In this document: positions 34,799-43,472 of the stretch, in pieces | Layout: each line of letters begins with the position of its first letter | How positions within the stretch are numbered: position 1 is the first letter of the stretch | Source: JL08 sp963765555 | Lineage (GTDB): Bacteria; Pseudomonadota; Alphaproteobacteria; Rhodobacterales; Rhodobacteraceae | Length of the DNA stretch: 64,000 nucleotides | Direction of reading: 5' to 3' | Assembly: GCA_963765555.1 (NCBI GenBank) | Contig: CAVXWX010000005.1 | Location: 124,001 to 188,000, forward strand | Notes under the pieces: generated by a model | What the model saw: the letters and a program-made list of their open reading frames with translations, nothing else | Databases searched by the model: none | Told to the model about the DNA's origin: nothing | Position numbers and translations under genes: made by a program

Positions 34799-35763
34799 GC
34801 CATGCCCCGCAATTCCGCGATCATCTGGGCAAGGATCGACACAGCAATTTCTGCCGGACCGCTGGCCCCGATATCCAGCCCGACAGGGGCCTTGATCCGC
34901 GCGATCTGCCGGGGCGAAAAGCCATCAGCACTCAGCCGGTCCACGCGCTTGGCATGGGTGCGTTTGGACCCCAATGCGCCGATATAGAACACATCCGACA
35001 CCAGCGCGCGATGCAACGCCGGATCATCCAGTTTCGGATCATGGGTGAGCAACACCAGCGCGGTGCGCGCATCCAGCCCCAGTTGGTCCAGCGCCTCATC
35101 TGGCCAGTCCTCGACAATGGTTTCACGCGGAAACCGCGCTTCTGACCCAAAGGCGGCGCGCGGATCAACGATCACCGGATCAAATCCCGCAATGCGCGCC
35201 ATCGGCACCAGTGCCTGCGCGATATGCACCGCCCCGACAACGATCAGACGCAAGGGCGGATTGTGGATTGCGACAAACGTGCGGCTGTCTTCTTCAAACC
35301 CCGACCGGTCCAACCGGAACCTGTCCGCATGTCCTGTTGTGACAACGCGACGCGCGCCGGTTTCAGTGTCCACTTCATAGGCAACGGCCTGCCGCGCGGC
35401 GCGTGCCGCAACAATCTGGTCAAGTAGATCCTCGGGCAATACAGCCCCGACCGGTTCCACCAGAACACGAATGGTTCCCCCGCACGCCAGCCCGACCGCA
35501 AAGGCATCATCATCGCTGACGCCGTATTCCAACAGGCGCATTTCACCTTTTTCCAGCGCGTCCTGCGCTTCAAGTATAACGGCCCCTTCAACACAGCCAC
35601 CCGATACGGACCCGCGCATATGGCCATCTCCGCTGATCGCCAGTTGCGCACCGATGCGCCGTGGCGCACTGCCCCATGTTTCCACAACCGTGGCCAACAC
35701 AGCGCCAAGCCTGTCCCTGTGCCACTGCAACGCCGTTTCCGGACAATCGTCAAACCGATCCAT
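34795..35763 (-). CDS. xdhC: XdhC/CoxF-family molybdenum cofactor maturation protein
   Basis: 322 residues. An N-terminal XdhC/CoxI domain contains VVETWGSAPRRIGAQLAISG and GSVSGGCVEGAVI. A Rossmann-like C-domain contains LIVVGAVHIAQALVPMA and FYIGALGSKRTHAKR. Family members bind the cofactor, support its sulfuration and insert it into the large subunit. The conserved Cys of SGGCVEG is present. The ATG at 35763 (MDRFDDCP) has AGAGGAG upstream. It is coupled by ATGA-type overlap to the molybdopterin-binding protein gene. Confidence 0.9.
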   Translation of the reverse strand: MDRFDDCPETALQWHRDRLGAVLATVVETWGSAPRRIGAQLAISGDGHMRGSVSGGCVEGAVILEAQDALEKGEMRLLEYGVSDDDAFAVGLACGGTIRVLVEPVGAVLPEDLLDQIVAARAARQAVAYEVDTETGARRVVTTGHADRFRLDRSGFEEDSRTFVAIHNPPLRLIVVGAVHIAQALVPMARIAGFDPVIVDPRAAFGSEARFPRETIVEDWPDEALDQLGLDARTALVLLTHDPKLDDPALHRALVSDVFYIGALGSKRTHAKRVDRLSADGFSPRQIARIKAPVGLDIGASGPAEIAVSILAQMIAELRGMA

Positions 35764-35856
35764 TTCAGAACTCCTCTGGCGCAAATTATGGCGCAGGCCG
35801 CGGGGGATGTCTGCCCCATTTGCGCGCTTCCAAGCGGTTTAACATGCTGCCGGACA

Positions 35857-35885
35857 AAAGAAATGCGCCCCGAAAGGCGCATTTC
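35857..35885 (-). terminator. Rho-independent terminator after the YeeE/YedE pair
   Basis: GAAATGCGCC (35860-35869) pairs with GGCGCATTTC (35876-35885) around a six-base loop, followed by TTTT on the minus strand. It lies 30 bp past the stop at 35915 and would separate the transporter pair from xdhC. Confidence 0.8.
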
Positions 35886-35914
35886 AATAGAAACGGATCA
35901 AAGCTGTTTCGACC

Positions 35915-36505
35915 TTATTCCGCCGCCACCGTTCCAACACGTGCCGGACGCAACCGTTCGGGCAGCGCAAAGGCCACACCGATAAAGGCCAAGCCCAGAA
36001 CGATCCCGACAAGATCGCCGGACACCGCTGTCAGACCGTCATAGCCGGAATCGGGCACGGTGCCCAAAGTCACCTTGCCGCCGGCGACATCATCCAGCAG
36101 GCCCGAGGCCTTCCACATCGGATAGGTCATCATATAGGCCGCAGCCCCGAGCAAACCGCCCGCGATGAAAAACAGCGCATCCTTGCGCCCCGATGCGGCC
36201 GCGCAGACACCTGTGCCCGGACAATAGCCGCTGGCGGCCCATCCGGCGCCCAGCATCAACCCGCCCAGAAACACACCGACATAGGCAGCTTTGACCGACA
36301 TATGGCCGACATCCACCAGCCCGATCATTTGCCCGCCGAACATCAGAACAGACCCCGTTCCGATGGCCAGCAAAATGGTTTTCATCAGGTTCAGGTTCGT
36401 CAGGTTCAGCATCCTGTCGATATAGGTGGGGTTGGTCGCGCCGATCCGGTCCAGGACAGCCCCGAATGCGGCACCGATGACGATAGCAAGTAGTAGGGAA
36501 GTCAT
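35915..36505 (-). CDS. YeeE/YedE-family membrane protein, second subunit (DUF6691-like)
   Basis: 196 residues with about five membrane segments. The sulfur-transport signature is LGAGWAASGYCPGTGVCAAA, with the conserved Cys in YCPGTG. The family (for example YeeE for thiosulfate and PmpB-like proteins) moves reduced sulfur compounds across the inner membrane. It is translated just after the 36509 gene with a 3-bp gap, so the two form a split YeeE. The final 25 residues are polar. An operator pair precedes the unit, and a terminator ends it. Confidence 0.85.
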   Translation of the reverse strand: MTSLLLAIVIGAAFGAVLDRIGATNPTYIDRMLNLTNLNLMKTILLAIGTGSVLMFGGQMIGLVDVGHMSVKAAYVGVFLGGLMLGAGWAASGYCPGTGVCAAASGRKDALFFIAGGLLGAAAYMMTYPMWKASGLLDDVAGGKVTLGTVPDSGYDGLTAVSGDLVGIVLGLAFIGVAFALPERLRPARVGTVAAE

Positions 36506-36508
36506 GGC

Positions 36509-37060
36509 TCAGGCCTCCTTTTTGAACATAAGGATGGATACGGGGATAGCAGCGGCAAAGGCACCGGCGGCAAAGATGTAGCCGGACAGCGCGGTTTGCA
36601 TCATTCCCGACATCATATGCCCCGACGTGCACCCGCCCGCCAGACGCGCGCCGTACAGCACGATGAACCCGCCCAGAAAGGCAACGCCGTAGCGCAGCGC
36701 AGGCGCATCCCCGAAATTGGCCCGCCAAAGTGCGGGCATCGTACGCTCTGCCCGATCCAGACCGCCGCGCGCCAATGTTGACGCAAACGCGCCCGCCATC
36801 ATGGCCAGCACAAAGACAAAGCTGTAATTCATCGGCTCCGCCACGGCTTGGGCGTATTTGCCGCCCGATTTGTTCAGATAGGCATTGCTAGAGGCAAACC
36901 CGTCATCGGTTTGCGTGACCAGATCGGGGTTCACCAGATCACCGATGATCCCGTCCAGAATAACGAATTGGGTGCTGACCCCGATCGGCTTGACCAGCAG
37001 CACCGCCATAAAGAAGACAAGGCCCAGTAAGACCCCGCCTGTTTTCCAGTTAAGTGGCAT
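36509..37060 (-). CDS. YeeE/YedE-family membrane protein, first subunit
   Basis: 183 residues with four to five membrane helices. GARLAGGCTSGHMMSGM carries the GGCxSGH motif whose cysteine relays thiosulfate or sulfide-level sulfur in YeeE proteins. The sequence before it includes a larger periplasmic loop (LVNPDLVTQTDDGFAS). The ATG at 37060 has GCAGGAG upstream. Two ATTC-N8-GAAT sites lie within 65 bp upstream, suggesting sulfide or persulfide-responsive control. It interrupts the otherwise CO-dehydrogenase-related gene run. Confidence 0.87.
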   Translation of the reverse strand: MPLNWKTGGVLLGLVFFMAVLLVKPIGVSTQFVILDGIIGDLVNPDLVTQTDDGFASSNAYLNKSGGKYAQAVAEPMNYSFVFVLAMMAGAFASTLARGGLDRAERTMPALWRANFGDAPALRYGVAFLGGFIVLYGARLAGGCTSGHMMSGMMQTALSGYIFAAGAFAAAIPVSILMFKKEA

Positions 37061-37081
37061 TGCAATTCTCCTGCAAAATAC

Positions 37082-37124
37082 ATTCACTGTTTCGAATGTA
37101 TAATACATATTCTTGAATTGGAAT
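37082..37124 (-). promoter_or_regulatory. Two ATTC-N8-GAAT operators (SqrR/BigR type) before the YeeE/YedE pair
   Basis: Site 1 is ATTCACTGTTTCGAAT at 37082-37097. Site 2 is ATTCTTGAATTGGAAT at 37109-37124, 27 bp further from the genes centre to centre. Both fit ATTC-N8-GAAT exactly. The AT-rich DNA between them (GTATAATACAT) holds a TATAAT-like element, so the sites would cover a promoter. The repressor gene is not in this window. Confidence 0.7.
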
Positions 37125-37127
37125 GAT

Positions 37128-38405
37128 TTAGATCAATTTTTCTTCCGCACTGATCTGCGCCATCAATCTGGCCTTTTCGCCCACATCATCCGGGCGCGAA
37201 ATTGCATGGGCCAATGCCGCGAGCGATTCTATCGAATGTCCGGCGCGAAAACTGTCGACGTGGGGCAGCATGGCGCGGATGCCTTGGGCCTTGGGGGCAA
37301 ATTCATCCCAGCGCAACAGCGGGTTCAGCCAGATCAGTCGACGTGACGACAGATGCAAACGCTCCATCGCGGCCTCCAGAACGGCTGGGTCTTCGCGGTC
37401 CAGCCCATCGGTGATCAGCAGCACCACGGCGCCCTGCCCCATCACACGGCGCGACCAGTCGCGGTTGAACTGGGCAATACAACTACCGATGCGCGTGCCA
37501 CCTTCCCAATCCTGCGCCTGTGCGCCCGCCGCGGCCAGCGCCGCGTCCACATCGCGTTGCGCCAGATGGCGGGTGATGTTGGTCAGCCGCGTGCCAAAGG
37601 TAAAGCCGTGCACCTTGGCCCAGCCCGCGCCCTTGGCATTGGACACCGCGTGCAGAAAATGCAGAACAACACGGGAATATTGGCTCATCGAACCGGAAAT
37701 ATCGCACAGCACCACCAGATTGGGCCAGCGCGGGCGCGGGGCCACATGGGCAATCGTGTGTAGCTCTCCACCTCGTCGCATCGCTGCGCGCAGCGTGGCG
37801 CGCCGGTCGATCCGCGCACCGTTGATATCGGCCATGCTCCGGCGCGAGGCAATCGGTTTCACAGGCAGGCTCATCTGCGCCAGCATCCGCTTGGCCTGCG
37901 CCATTTCATCCGTGCTCATCTGTTCGAAATCCAGCGTGCGCAGGCGTTCTTCCTGCGACATGGTCAGGCTGGCATCCACTTCGATCTCGGTGCCGTCTTC
38001 TGATTGCGTTTCGTCCCTGTCGGGCAGATCGCGTTCCTGCCCGTCCAGCAGCGCCTCGGCCGCGCGTTTTTCGCCCGCCTGCCCCTTTCGGTCCTCCTGA
38101 ACCCCGCGCACAGCCGGCAACAGCATCGACATCATGTGCTCCAGATACCGCGGATCGCGCCAGTACAGCCGGAAAATCTGGGCAAACACAGTGCGATGTT
38201 CGGGCCGCGACACGAAACAGGCCTGCAACGTCCAATAAAAATCGCGTTTTTCGCTGAACCCTGCGGCCTGTACAGCCGTGATCGCATCCAGAATGCGCCC
38301 CGTTCCAATCGGCAGCCCCGCACGGCGCAGGGCGCGCGCGAAATGGGTGATGTTCTGTGCCAGTTTGGGATCGTCGGGCAAGTCGAGCGCGGGATATTCA
38401 GGCAT
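37128..38405 (-). CDS. coxE: CoxE-like VWA-domain protein
   Basis: 425 residues. The N-terminal half is helical and charged, and the C-terminal half is a von Willebrand A domain with the MIDAS motif DISGSMS at 235-241. In Oligotropha the CoxE protein works with the AAA+ protein CoxD to build the metal-sulfur active site of CO dehydrogenase. Here coxD lies two genes upstream, with an MBL-fold gene between them. The stop overlaps none of the downstream genes; the operators of the transporter pair start four bases beyond it. Confidence 0.9.
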   Translation of the reverse strand: MPEYPALDLPDDPKLAQNITHFARALRRAGLPIGTGRILDAITAVQAAGFSEKRDFYWTLQACFVSRPEHRTVFAQIFRLYWRDPRYLEHMMSMLLPAVRGVQEDRKGQAGEKRAAEALLDGQERDLPDRDETQSEDGTEIEVDASLTMSQEERLRTLDFEQMSTDEMAQAKRMLAQMSLPVKPIASRRSMADINGARIDRRATLRAAMRRGGELHTIAHVAPRPRWPNLVVLCDISGSMSQYSRVVLHFLHAVSNAKGAGWAKVHGFTFGTRLTNITRHLAQRDVDAALAAAGAQAQDWEGGTRIGSCIAQFNRDWSRRVMGQGAVVLLITDGLDREDPAVLEAAMERLHLSSRRLIWLNPLLRWDEFAPKAQGIRAMLPHVDSFRAGHSIESLAALAHAISRPDDVGEKARLMAQISAEEKLI

Positions 38406-39297
38406 GGCCGTAACACTCCAGCGTGCGGGCCACGTTCTGGTCGTGAATGCCCTGATAAGGCGCGAACCACTCCAACACCCCGTTGTCCAGATCGTCCTTT
38501 AATATCTCCGCGACTGGTGTGTTGGCCCGTTCGGGCGCATCGCGCAGGTCCATCAGCCAGCGGATATAGCGTTGCGTGGCCGCGATGATCTCGTTCGAAT
38601 AGCCGCCACCTGCGATGATCCTTTCCGCCCCGTGATCGGGCAACACATGGCGCGCGCCCAACGCGGCAAGCCGGTCCAGATCAGCCAGATGGGTGGCGAA
38701 GTCGGTCGGTTCGCCCACATAGGTCACGCAATCTTCAACCGTATCGCCCGCCAGCAAAATACGCTCCTCGGGCAACCACAGAACAGTGGCATCATCACTG
38801 TGAATATTCGCCTGCATCAGCACCAGCTTGCGCGCGCCCAGTTGCAATTCCATCTGTCCGTCAAACGTGCGGGTGGGCAAAACCAGTGGCGCAATCACCG
38901 GTGGCCCGCTTTGTGTGCCCGCCTCGATCGCGGCGCGCCGCTGTGTCAAATGTTGCGCGGTGCGGCTGTTGGCGATCACGGGGCAATCGCCAAATGCGCC
39001 GGTGCCGGCAACATGATCCAGATGCCAGTGACTGTAGACAACAGTGAAATCGCGCACGCCAAGTCCGTGCAAATGCGCGCGGATCGCCGCGCCGTGATCC
39101 AGCGATACATGCGTGTCATAGACCAGCGCCTGTGATCCCGACACAATCGCATAGGTCGCGATGCCCAGCGCAATCGCCCCGTCATCGACCCAGTTCGGCC
39201 CGTCCAGAAACCGGTAATCCGCCACCCGCCCGTCATAATAGGCAAACACGCCGTCGTGGGGCTGCAATATCCTCAGATGCGGCGGCTGTGCGGTCAT
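38398..39297 (-). CDS. MBL-fold metallohydrolase inside the coxD-coxE unit
   Basis: 299 residues with a metallo-beta-lactamase fold. The metal ligands are His90, His92, Asp94 and His95 (YSHWHLDHVAG), Asp in LLAGDTVED and His in VLPDHGAER, so a binuclear zinc or iron site is complete. It overlaps coxD by four bases and coxE by eight, so it is co-translated with both. Possible roles are hydrolysis of a substrate-derived ester or glutathione thioester, or a sulfur dioxygenase-like step; the sequence does not decide. The ATG at 39297 is chosen for the overlap. Confidence 0.88.
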   Translation of the reverse strand: MTAQPPHLRILQPHDGVFAYYDGRVADYRFLDGPNWVDDGAIALGIATYAIVSGSQALVYDTHVSLDHGAAIRAHLHGLGVRDFTVVYSHWHLDHVAGTGAFGDCPVIANSRTAQHLTQRRAAIEAGTQSGPPVIAPLVLPTRTFDGQMELQLGARKLVLMQANIHSDDATVLWLPEERILLAGDTVEDCVTYVGEPTDFATHLADLDRLAALGARHVLPDHGAERIIAGGGYSNEIIAATQRYIRWLMDLRDAPERANTPVAEILKDDLDNGVLEWFAPYQGIHDQNVARTLECYGHA

Positions 39298-40202
39298 GCA
39301 GGGGCCAGCGCGGCTTTGGCCTGATCCAGTATGCGCTTGGCCTCGGACCCTTGCAGCTTTTGAATGTCGTCCTGATATTTCAAAACCGCGCCCAGTGTAT
39401 CGGCGATCACCTCGGGGCTGAGGTTGATCACATCCAGCGCCAGCAGGCATTTTGCCCAGTCGATGGTTTCGGCCACGCCCGGTTTTTTGAACAGGTCTTC
39501 GGTGCGCAGCGCCTGCACAAAGGCCACAACCTCGCGGCTGAGCGCTGCGGCGGCTTCGGGCGCACGCGCATGCAGGATTTCGATTTCCCGATCAAAGTCG
39601 GGATAATCCACCCAGTGATAAAGACACCGGCGTTTCAGCGCGTCGTGCACCTCGCGGGTGCGGTTGGAGGTCAGCACCACAATCGGGGGTTCGGGGGCCT
39701 TGATTGTCCCAAGCTCGGGGATCGTCACCTGAAAATCGCTGAGCGCCTCAAGCAAAAACGCCTCGAACGGTTCATCGGTGCGGTCCAGTTCGTCAATCAG
39801 CAGCACCGGCGCGCCGTTTTCATCAGGGCGCATCGCCTCCAGCAACGGGCGTTCGATCAGATACTCGCGGCTGAACAGCTCCGCTTGCAACGCCGCACGG
39901 TCCGCGCCCCCTGCCGCCTCGGCGGTGCGGATCGCCACCATCTGCGCGGGAAAATTCCATTCATAAACCGCGCTGGACGCGTCCAGCCCTTCGTAACACT
40001 GCAACCGGATCAGGCGGCGGTTCAAACCTGCGGCCAGTGCCTTGGCAATTTCGGTCTTGCCGGTGCCCGCCTCGCCTTCCAGAAACAGGGGGCGCCCAAG
40101 GCGCAGCGCCAGAAACACCAGAACCCCCAGCGCACGGCTGCAAATGTACCCCTGTTCCGCCAGCAGTGCCTGAACGTCTTCTATGCTATCAATCTTTGCC
40201 AT
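39294..40202 (-). CDS. coxD: CoxD-like MoxR-family AAA+ ATPase
   Basis: 302 residues. Walker A is GEAGTGKT (43-50), Walker B LLIDELDR, and sensor 1 IVVLTSNRTREV. MoxR ATPases act as metal-centre chaperones together with VWA proteins such as CoxE. CoxD is required for assembling the active-site sulfur and metal in form I CO dehydrogenase. The ATG at 40202 has AGAAAGGG upstream. It is the first gene of the leftward cluster. Confidence 0.92.
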   Translation of the reverse strand: MAKIDSIEDVQALLAEQGYICSRALGVLVFLALRLGRPLFLEGEAGTGKTEIAKALAAGLNRRLIRLQCYEGLDASSAVYEWNFPAQMVAIRTAEAAGGADRAALQAELFSREYLIERPLLEAMRPDENGAPVLLIDELDRTDEPFEAFLLEALSDFQVTIPELGTIKAPEPPIVVLTSNRTREVHDALKRRCLYHWVDYPDFDREIEILHARAPEAAAALSREVVAFVQALRTEDLFKKPGVAETIDWAKCLLALDVINLSPEVIADTLGAVLKYQDDIQKLQGSEAKRILDQAKAALAPA

Positions 40203-40521
40203 GTCGGCCCTTTCTTGTTGTGCCGATAGGTACATCTTGCGCTCCTGCCGTCAAGAAAGGCACTGACCTCACAAGCCAAGCTTTGTTGCCCGCCAAATCC
40301 CCCGACCCTTCGATTCGCGCAATTCAGTCCTGCGCAAAACGCCCCCGAAACGTTCAGCCAATGGGTGAATTGGCATGACATGGTTCACCTGAAACGCGTA
40401 GAGCCTGTGGATAATTCCGTTAAATCGTGACGATCAACACTCTGTCGTCAATTTTGGCATATTGGCCGTACAAAAAACCCGATACACTTTTCCAACTCGG
40501 TTTGTGTCAGGAATGCATGGT
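40203..40521. other. Divergent intergenic region with one perfect DnaA box
   Basis: No gene seen. TGTGGATAA at 40406-40414 is a perfect DnaA box on the minus strand (TTATCCACA). It stands 107 bp before the gene at 40522 and about 200 bp from coxD. A promoter for each direction should be here, but I could not assign -35/-10 elements. Confidence 0.5.
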
Positions 40522-41481
40522 ATGCAAAAGGCCCACGAAAGTTTGGAAACACCAATGGTCGGGCTGTCCAAGGGCGACTGGTTGGAAGCATTGGCGACTG
40601 CATCTGACGAAATGGGGTTTTTCGAACCTTTGGGCACACGCCACTATGCCAGCTTTATCGAACAATCAGACACGCTGTTGGTGACGTTTGAAAACCTGCA
40701 AGGTATCCAGTCCCTGTCAGAAAACGGCCAGCCGCTGGGCTGGGATATGGTGCGCGAAAACGGCTGGTCACATTTGTGCCTGATCAGCGATGGCGACACA
40801 TGGTTTCGGGACGGGGACGTCTATGAATTTTTTGATCTCCTTGTGGATGATTGTTTTTTCGACAATTACAGCAACGTGATTTTCTATGGGGCGGGTCCTT
40901 GCGGATACGCCGCCGCGGCCTTCTCGGTCTCTGCCCCCGGTGCTACGGTTCTGGCCGTGCAACCGCAGGCGACTTTGACACCTGCCATTGCAGGGTGGGA
41001 CGACAGGTTTACGGAACACCGCCGCATGACATTCAGCGACCGATACGGGTTTGCCCCCGATATGATCGAGGCAGCACAGCACGCCTTTGTCGTGTTTGAT
41101 CCCTACCAGCGGCTGGACGCGATGCATGCTGCCCTGTTCAACGGGCCGAATGTGACGCATTTGCGTATGCCGCATATGGGGGCCGCGCTTCAGGGCAGCC
41201 TGATCGCGATGGAAGTGTTCTGGCAAGTGCTGACGGGTGCGGGCAACGGACAATTGGATGTGCCGTCTTTTGCGCAGCTGTTTCGCGCGCGGCGCGAATA
41301 CCGGCCTTACCTACGCTTCCTTTTGGGGCTGCTGCAACGCGAAGAGCGCACCGAACTCGCCATCATGCTGTGCTCCAACGTTTCTGACAGAATGAATGCG
41401 CCGCTGTTTCGCCAGCACCTGAAAGACCTACGCGTCAAGCGCCGTGCCAGCCAGCCGCAAGAGGCGATCTTTGACAGCTAG
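40522..41481 (+). CDS. Conserved Rhodobacteraceae protein of unknown function
   Basis: 319 residues, soluble. VIFYGAGPCGYAAAAFSVSAPG resembles an alpha/beta-hydrolase or nucleotide-binding glycine loop (quoted only in part). Close relatives in roseobacters are, as I recall, labelled phosphoadenosine phosphosulfate reductase, but none of the CysH motifs (SSFGAES-like loop, ECGIH cysteine) is present, so I do not adopt that name. LLVTFENLQGIQSLS and LISDGDTWFRDGDVYEFFD are conserved in the family. The ATG at 40522 has AGGA ten bases upstream; the ATG at 40513 is too close to that site. Confidence 0.75.
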   Translation: MQKAHESLETPMVGLSKGDWLEALATASDEMGFFEPLGTRHYASFIEQSDTLLVTFENLQGIQSLSENGQPLGWDMVRENGWSHLCLISDGDTWFRDGDVYEFFDLLVDDCFFDNYSNVIFYGAGPCGYAAAAFSVSAPGATVLAVQPQATLTPAIAGWDDRFTEHRRMTFSDRYGFAPDMIEAAQHAFVVFDPYQRLDAMHAALFNGPNVTHLRMPHMGAALQGSLIAMEVFWQVLTGAGNGQLDVPSFAQLFRARREYRPYLRFLLGLLQREERTELAIMLCSNVSDRMNAPLFRQHLKDLRVKRRASQPQEAIFDS

Positions 41482-41568
41482 GCACGACTGGCCAAAGCGC
41501 GCAATTTTCCACCTGTTTGCCCCTATCGGTACTGGCGAGCGTCAAAACCCTGTGCTAGCCACGCGGGC

Positions 41569-42606
41569 ATGAGCGAAATCCTTACACTGCGCCGCCCCGA
41601 CGACTGGCATCTGCATCTGCGTGATGGTGCGATGCTGGCGGCTGTCCTGCCCGAAACCGCCCGCCATTTTGCCCGCGCGATCATCATGCCGAACCTGATA
41701 CCACCCGTGGTGCGCGGTGCCGATGCGGCCGCCTATCGCGACCGGATCATGGCGGCCCTGCCCGACGGTATGGCGTTCGAGCCATTGATGACGCTTTATC
41801 TTACAGAAGACACGGATGCCGATGACGTTGCCGCCGCGCACGCCAGCGGGCTGGTGAAAGCGGTCAAGCTTTACCCCGCTGGCGCAACAACCAATTCCGC
41901 AAGCGGTGTCGCCAACTTTGACAAGGTGCGCGGCGTTCTTGAACGGATGGCCGACATCGGTTTGCCGTTATGTGTGCACGGCGAAGTCACAAATGCGGAC
42001 ATCGACATTTTTGACCGCGAAGCCGTGTTTATCGATCGGGTTCTGGAACCGATCCGCAAAAATACACCGCAACTTCGTGTGGTGATGGAGCATATTACCA
42101 CCTCGGTCGCGGCTGATTATGTGCGCAGTGCACCACAAAATCTGGGCGCGACAATCACCACCCATCATCTGGTGATCAACCGGAACCATATTTTGGCTGG
42201 CGGGATCAAACCGCATTACTATTGTCTTCCGGTCGCGAAACGCGAAACCCACCGTCTGGCCCTGGTCAAGGCGGCAACATCCGGCGACGCCCGTTTTTTC
42301 CTTGGCACCGACAGCGCACCGCATACAGACGCCAACAAATTGCTGCCATGTGGCTGCGCGGGCTGTTTCACCGCGACAAATACCCTGTCGGTTCTGGCCG
42401 AAGTGTTCGAACGCGCCGATGCGCTGAACAAGCTGGAGGCGTTTACATCGCTCAATGGTCCGGCATTTTACCGGCTGCCTGTGAATTCCGACACTATAAC
42501 CCTGATCAAAGGGCAGCCTGTGTCTTATCCGGACAAAATTGCCACGGGTGACGGCGACGTGACCGTGTTCGACCCCGGTTTTGATCTACACTGGCGTGTG
42601 GCGTGA
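41569..42606 (+). CDS. pyrC: Dihydroorotase, E. coli PyrC type
   Basis: 345 residues. It closes N-carbamoyl-aspartate to dihydroorotate in pyrimidine synthesis. The metal ligands are His14 and His16 (DDWHLHLRDG), the carbamylated Lys100 in AVKLYPAGATTNS, the His residues in LCVHGEV and TTHHLVINRN, and the catalytic Asp in FLGTDSAPH. The length fits class II dihydroorotase (about 345). It is followed 97 bp later by pyrE. Confidence 0.96.
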   Translation: MSEILTLRRPDDWHLHLRDGAMLAAVLPETARHFARAIIMPNLIPPVVRGADAAAYRDRIMAALPDGMAFEPLMTLYLTEDTDADDVAAAHASGLVKAVKLYPAGATTNSASGVANFDKVRGVLERMADIGLPLCVHGEVTNADIDIFDREAVFIDRVLEPIRKNTPQLRVVMEHITTSVAADYVRSAPQNLGATITTHHLVINRNHILAGGIKPHYYCLPVAKRETHRLALVKAATSGDARFFLGTDSAPHTDANKLLPCGCAGCFTATNTLSVLAEVFERADALNKLEAFTSLNGPAFYRLPVNSDTITLIKGQPVSYPDKIATGDGDVTVFDPGFDLHWRVA

Positions 42607-42703
42607 CCGTGTCACAAATCATTACGAAACCTGCGGCATGGGTCTGTGCCTTTGGCGGGGATCGTTCACAACTGAAAAAGCCTGACCTTTTGAAGGAGCC
42701 GCT

Positions 42704-43384
42704 ATGATCCCGACCAGCTATCCTGACGCCGCTGAAATGGCACGCCTGACGGCCCGTATGCTGCTTGAAATCGGGGCGGTTCATTTGAACGCGGACGAAC
42801 CGTTTACGCTGGCCTCGGGCCTGCCCAGCCCGACCTATATCGATTGTCGCAAGCTGATTTCCTATCCGCGCATCCGGTCAACCCTGATGGATTTTTTGAC
42901 CGTGACAGTCATGCGCAATGCCGGTTTCGAGGCGTTTGACAACATCGCAGGTGGCGAAACCGCAGGTATCCCGTTTGGCGCACTAGTCGCCGAACGTATG
43001 GCCCTGCCGATGAGCTATGTACGCAAGAAACCCAAAGGGTACGGGCGCAACGCGCGGATCGAAGGTGAAATGACACCGGGCCAGCGCGTGCTGCTGGTGG
43101 AAGACCTGACAACTGACGGTGGGTCAAAGCTGTCTTTTGTGGATGCCATTCGGGAAACCGGCGCGACCTGTGCGCACACGGCCGTTATTTTCTATTACGG
43201 CATTTTTCCGGGAACCGAAGAAACGCTGGCCGGTCACGGCGTGCAATTGCACCATTTGTGCACGTGGTGGGATGTGCTGGCCGAAGCCAAAGCATCCGGT
43301 GCGTTCGACGATTCTACCTTGGTCGAGGTTGAAACGTTCCTGACCGCCCCGCGCGCCTGGCAAGAGGCGCGGCAAAAAAACTGA
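42704..43384 (+). CDS. pyrE: Orotate phosphoribosyltransferase
   Basis: 226 residues. It joins orotate and PRPP to give OMP, the step after dihydroorotate oxidation. The PRPP loop is VLLVEDLTTDGGSK, and the catalytic loop has Lys residues in YVRKKPKGYGRNARIEG. FTLASGLPSPTYIDCRKL is the orotate-binding N-terminal segment. A good site (AAGGAG) precedes the ATG. It is in the same direction as pyrC and probably co-transcribed. Confidence 0.96.
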   Translation: MIPTSYPDAAEMARLTARMLLEIGAVHLNADEPFTLASGLPSPTYIDCRKLISYPRIRSTLMDFLTVTVMRNAGFEAFDNIAGGETAGIPFGALVAERMALPMSYVRKKPKGYGRNARIEGEMTPGQRVLLVEDLTTDGGSKLSFVDAIRETGATCAHTAVIFYYGIFPGTEETLAGHGVQLHHLCTWWDVLAEAKASGAFDDSTLVEVETFLTAPRAWQEARQKN

Positions 43385-43472
43385 CGGCAAAATATTGCCC
43401 TTCAGTGCAGATGATCGCTACCAGATGTTGACGCAAGGCACCTGAACCGGGCTATATAAAGCAGTATGCCGG

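Noticed and set aside
40522..41481. PAPS reductase activity for this protein
   Set aside because: It has neither the nucleotide loop nor the catalytic Cys motif of CysH, and a complete cysH is present at 25208-25999.
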